Shown: positions 20,703 through 21,903 of the stretch, piece after piece
How the letters are laid out: the number at the start of each line of letters is the position of its first letter
How positions within the stretch are numbered: the stretch's first letter is position 1
NCBI RefSeq assembly: GCF_001039355.2
Contig: NW_019773979.1
Coordinates: forward strand, 7,708-29,610
Reading direction: 5' to 3'
DNA: 21,903 nt
Source: Lingula anatina
Lineage: Eukaryota; Brachiopoda; Lingulata; Lingulida; Lingulidae
The notes under the pieces: generated by a model
Database searches by the model: none
Told to the model about the DNA's origin: nothing
Seen by the model: the letters and a program-made list of their open reading frames with translations, nothing else
Made by a program: the position numbers and the translations under genes

Positions 20703-21903
20703 CTGCTTGTAATGGTTGTGGCTTGACTAAGAATCAGCAATGTATTTTTGTTTGCTTAATTAGATGAATTCAACACAATCACAATGTCACTGATGTCACA
20801 ATTAGAATGAAAGGATTATTTAAATAATAAAATTTAAAAATGCTATTAAAACAAGAATCACTTTATACAAGTCGTAAAAGTACAAAAAATCAAACAAAAC
20901 TGATTTGGAAAAAAATATATTTCCACAAGTCTGTATATATTGCCTTAATTAAGAGATGAAAGGAAATGTATAAAGATGGGGTAATTCAGCCTACCGCTAA
21001 TAGGCGTGGGAGTGTTTTCAGTCCTACCAAGGAAGTATACAAGTCAAACCAGACTTTGGAATTCCTTAAAGTGCATGTAGGATACCATCGATAAATGACT
21101 AATTTGTCTGTTGCGTGACAGAGGACACTGGAACGGTCCTTATTCTCTCAAATGTTCACTAAGCGTAGGTCATTTAACTCTTTAATGACAGTATAATTTG
21201 TAAACCAGCCTTATTGCTATTAAAAACAGCGATTGGGTTACTTTCTCTGCAGCCTTAGAAGAAATCCCGTTTTGACAGAGTAGGTAAGTTCAGATAGTTT
21301 TCAAATATTACATTAAAAAAAGTGTGAAGAATTGATTTACACAAATGTTCTAAAGAACCGGGTATTTGTTTTAACATTCGGGTTGTCAAGGAGTTTCCTT
21401 TGTGTTGTTGTTAATTAAGATTTTAATTTTAAAAGAAAAAAAATTGAATGTTTTTTATACATTACAAGTTAACGTCACATTTGCATGTAATATCTTTTTA
21501 TTCGAAATATGTACATGGGGGCATGTTCAAATTACAGAATATAAGTGATTCAATAGGACTTTTGTTTCTGCTTTAATGTTCAGTCATAATTTATTTAGTG
21601 AACGACATTCTGGACCTGTTGGCTCAAAACCCCTTATATTGCTACATGCATTAGCTAGAAGTTGTGTTTAATCGGCACACCTCGTCTTTGTATAAGTAAA
21701 AAAGTCAAGTATACCATCATCACATTGCTTGTGGTTCAAGGAGATATCCGTTATCTGAATAGCTTTCAACGCCGTTTTAACGCCTATTTTTTCACAAAAA
21801 ACAAGGAATTTGTCTTGAAAGACGAAATACTGCATTTATTAAATTGAACTTTGTGTTTAGGGGTGTTATAATATATAAATATGTATTAAAAATCGAACGC
21901 TGA
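20703..21903. other. Right-end intergenic sequence with no recognisable gene
   Basis: AT-rich sequence with several homopolymer A or T runs. Frames are short, and I see no splice-supported coding segment, RNA gene or TATA-led start. The only structured item is a stretch around 21225-21270 that resembles 14095-14140. Confidence 0.4.

Overview
The window is animal (metazoan) nuclear DNA, not bacterial. It is AT-rich and full of microsatellites. Its genes are broken into small exons with GT/AG borders, and they encode secreted extracellular-matrix modules: CBM14-like chitin binding, laminin-G, PAN, von Willebrand factor A (vWA) and thrombospondin type 1. This mix matches lophotrochozoan, most likely molluscan, shell- or matrix-type proteins. 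The recurring ACATGTA words are a weak extra hint. The species cannot be named from the sequence alone.

Three genes can be reconstructed by joining exons whose reading phases all agree. (1) Minus strand, about 5750 down to beyond position 1: a Pif-like secreted protein. It has a signal peptide, a chitin-binding module, a Pro/Thr linker, a second and degenerate chitin-binding half-module, and a laminin-G domain over four exons. The 3' end lies outside the window. It has a non-coding first exon, a TATA-like box and an upstream CRE palindrome. (2) Plus strand, 10825-12214: a complete three-exon gene for a 129-residue secreted PAN/apple-like protein. It has a TATA box, and its stop codon lies inside its own AATAAA signal. 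(3) Plus strand, 14545 (or 14603)-19238: a secreted protein with one vWA domain with an intact metal-binding MIDAS site, a Thr-rich linker, four thrombospondin type 1 repeats and a Gly/Met-rich basic tail. A poly(A) signal follows near 19608.

Gene 1 is transcribed away from genes 2 and 3, across a 4.8-kb intergenic region (about 5790-10600). That region has no convincing gene but holds a promoter-like cluster of CRE, X-box and ETS words. Gene 1 carries the chitin-binding and LamG parts of the classic Pif/BMSP architecture, and gene 3 carries a vWA. The locus may therefore encode, as separate neighbouring proteins, modules that are fused in Pif. That is inference.

The remaining sequence contains two minisatellites (32-bp unit at 12224-12770; 34-bp unit at 20189-20678, the latter with a four-unit higher-order pattern). 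It also contains a short hAT-like MITE (3561-3730), other inverted-repeat segments, decayed copies of LamG exons inside gene 1, and many di-, tri-, tetra- and pentanucleotide tracts. A single undetermined base next to a poly-A run marks a sequencing-quality weak spot at 14394-14439.
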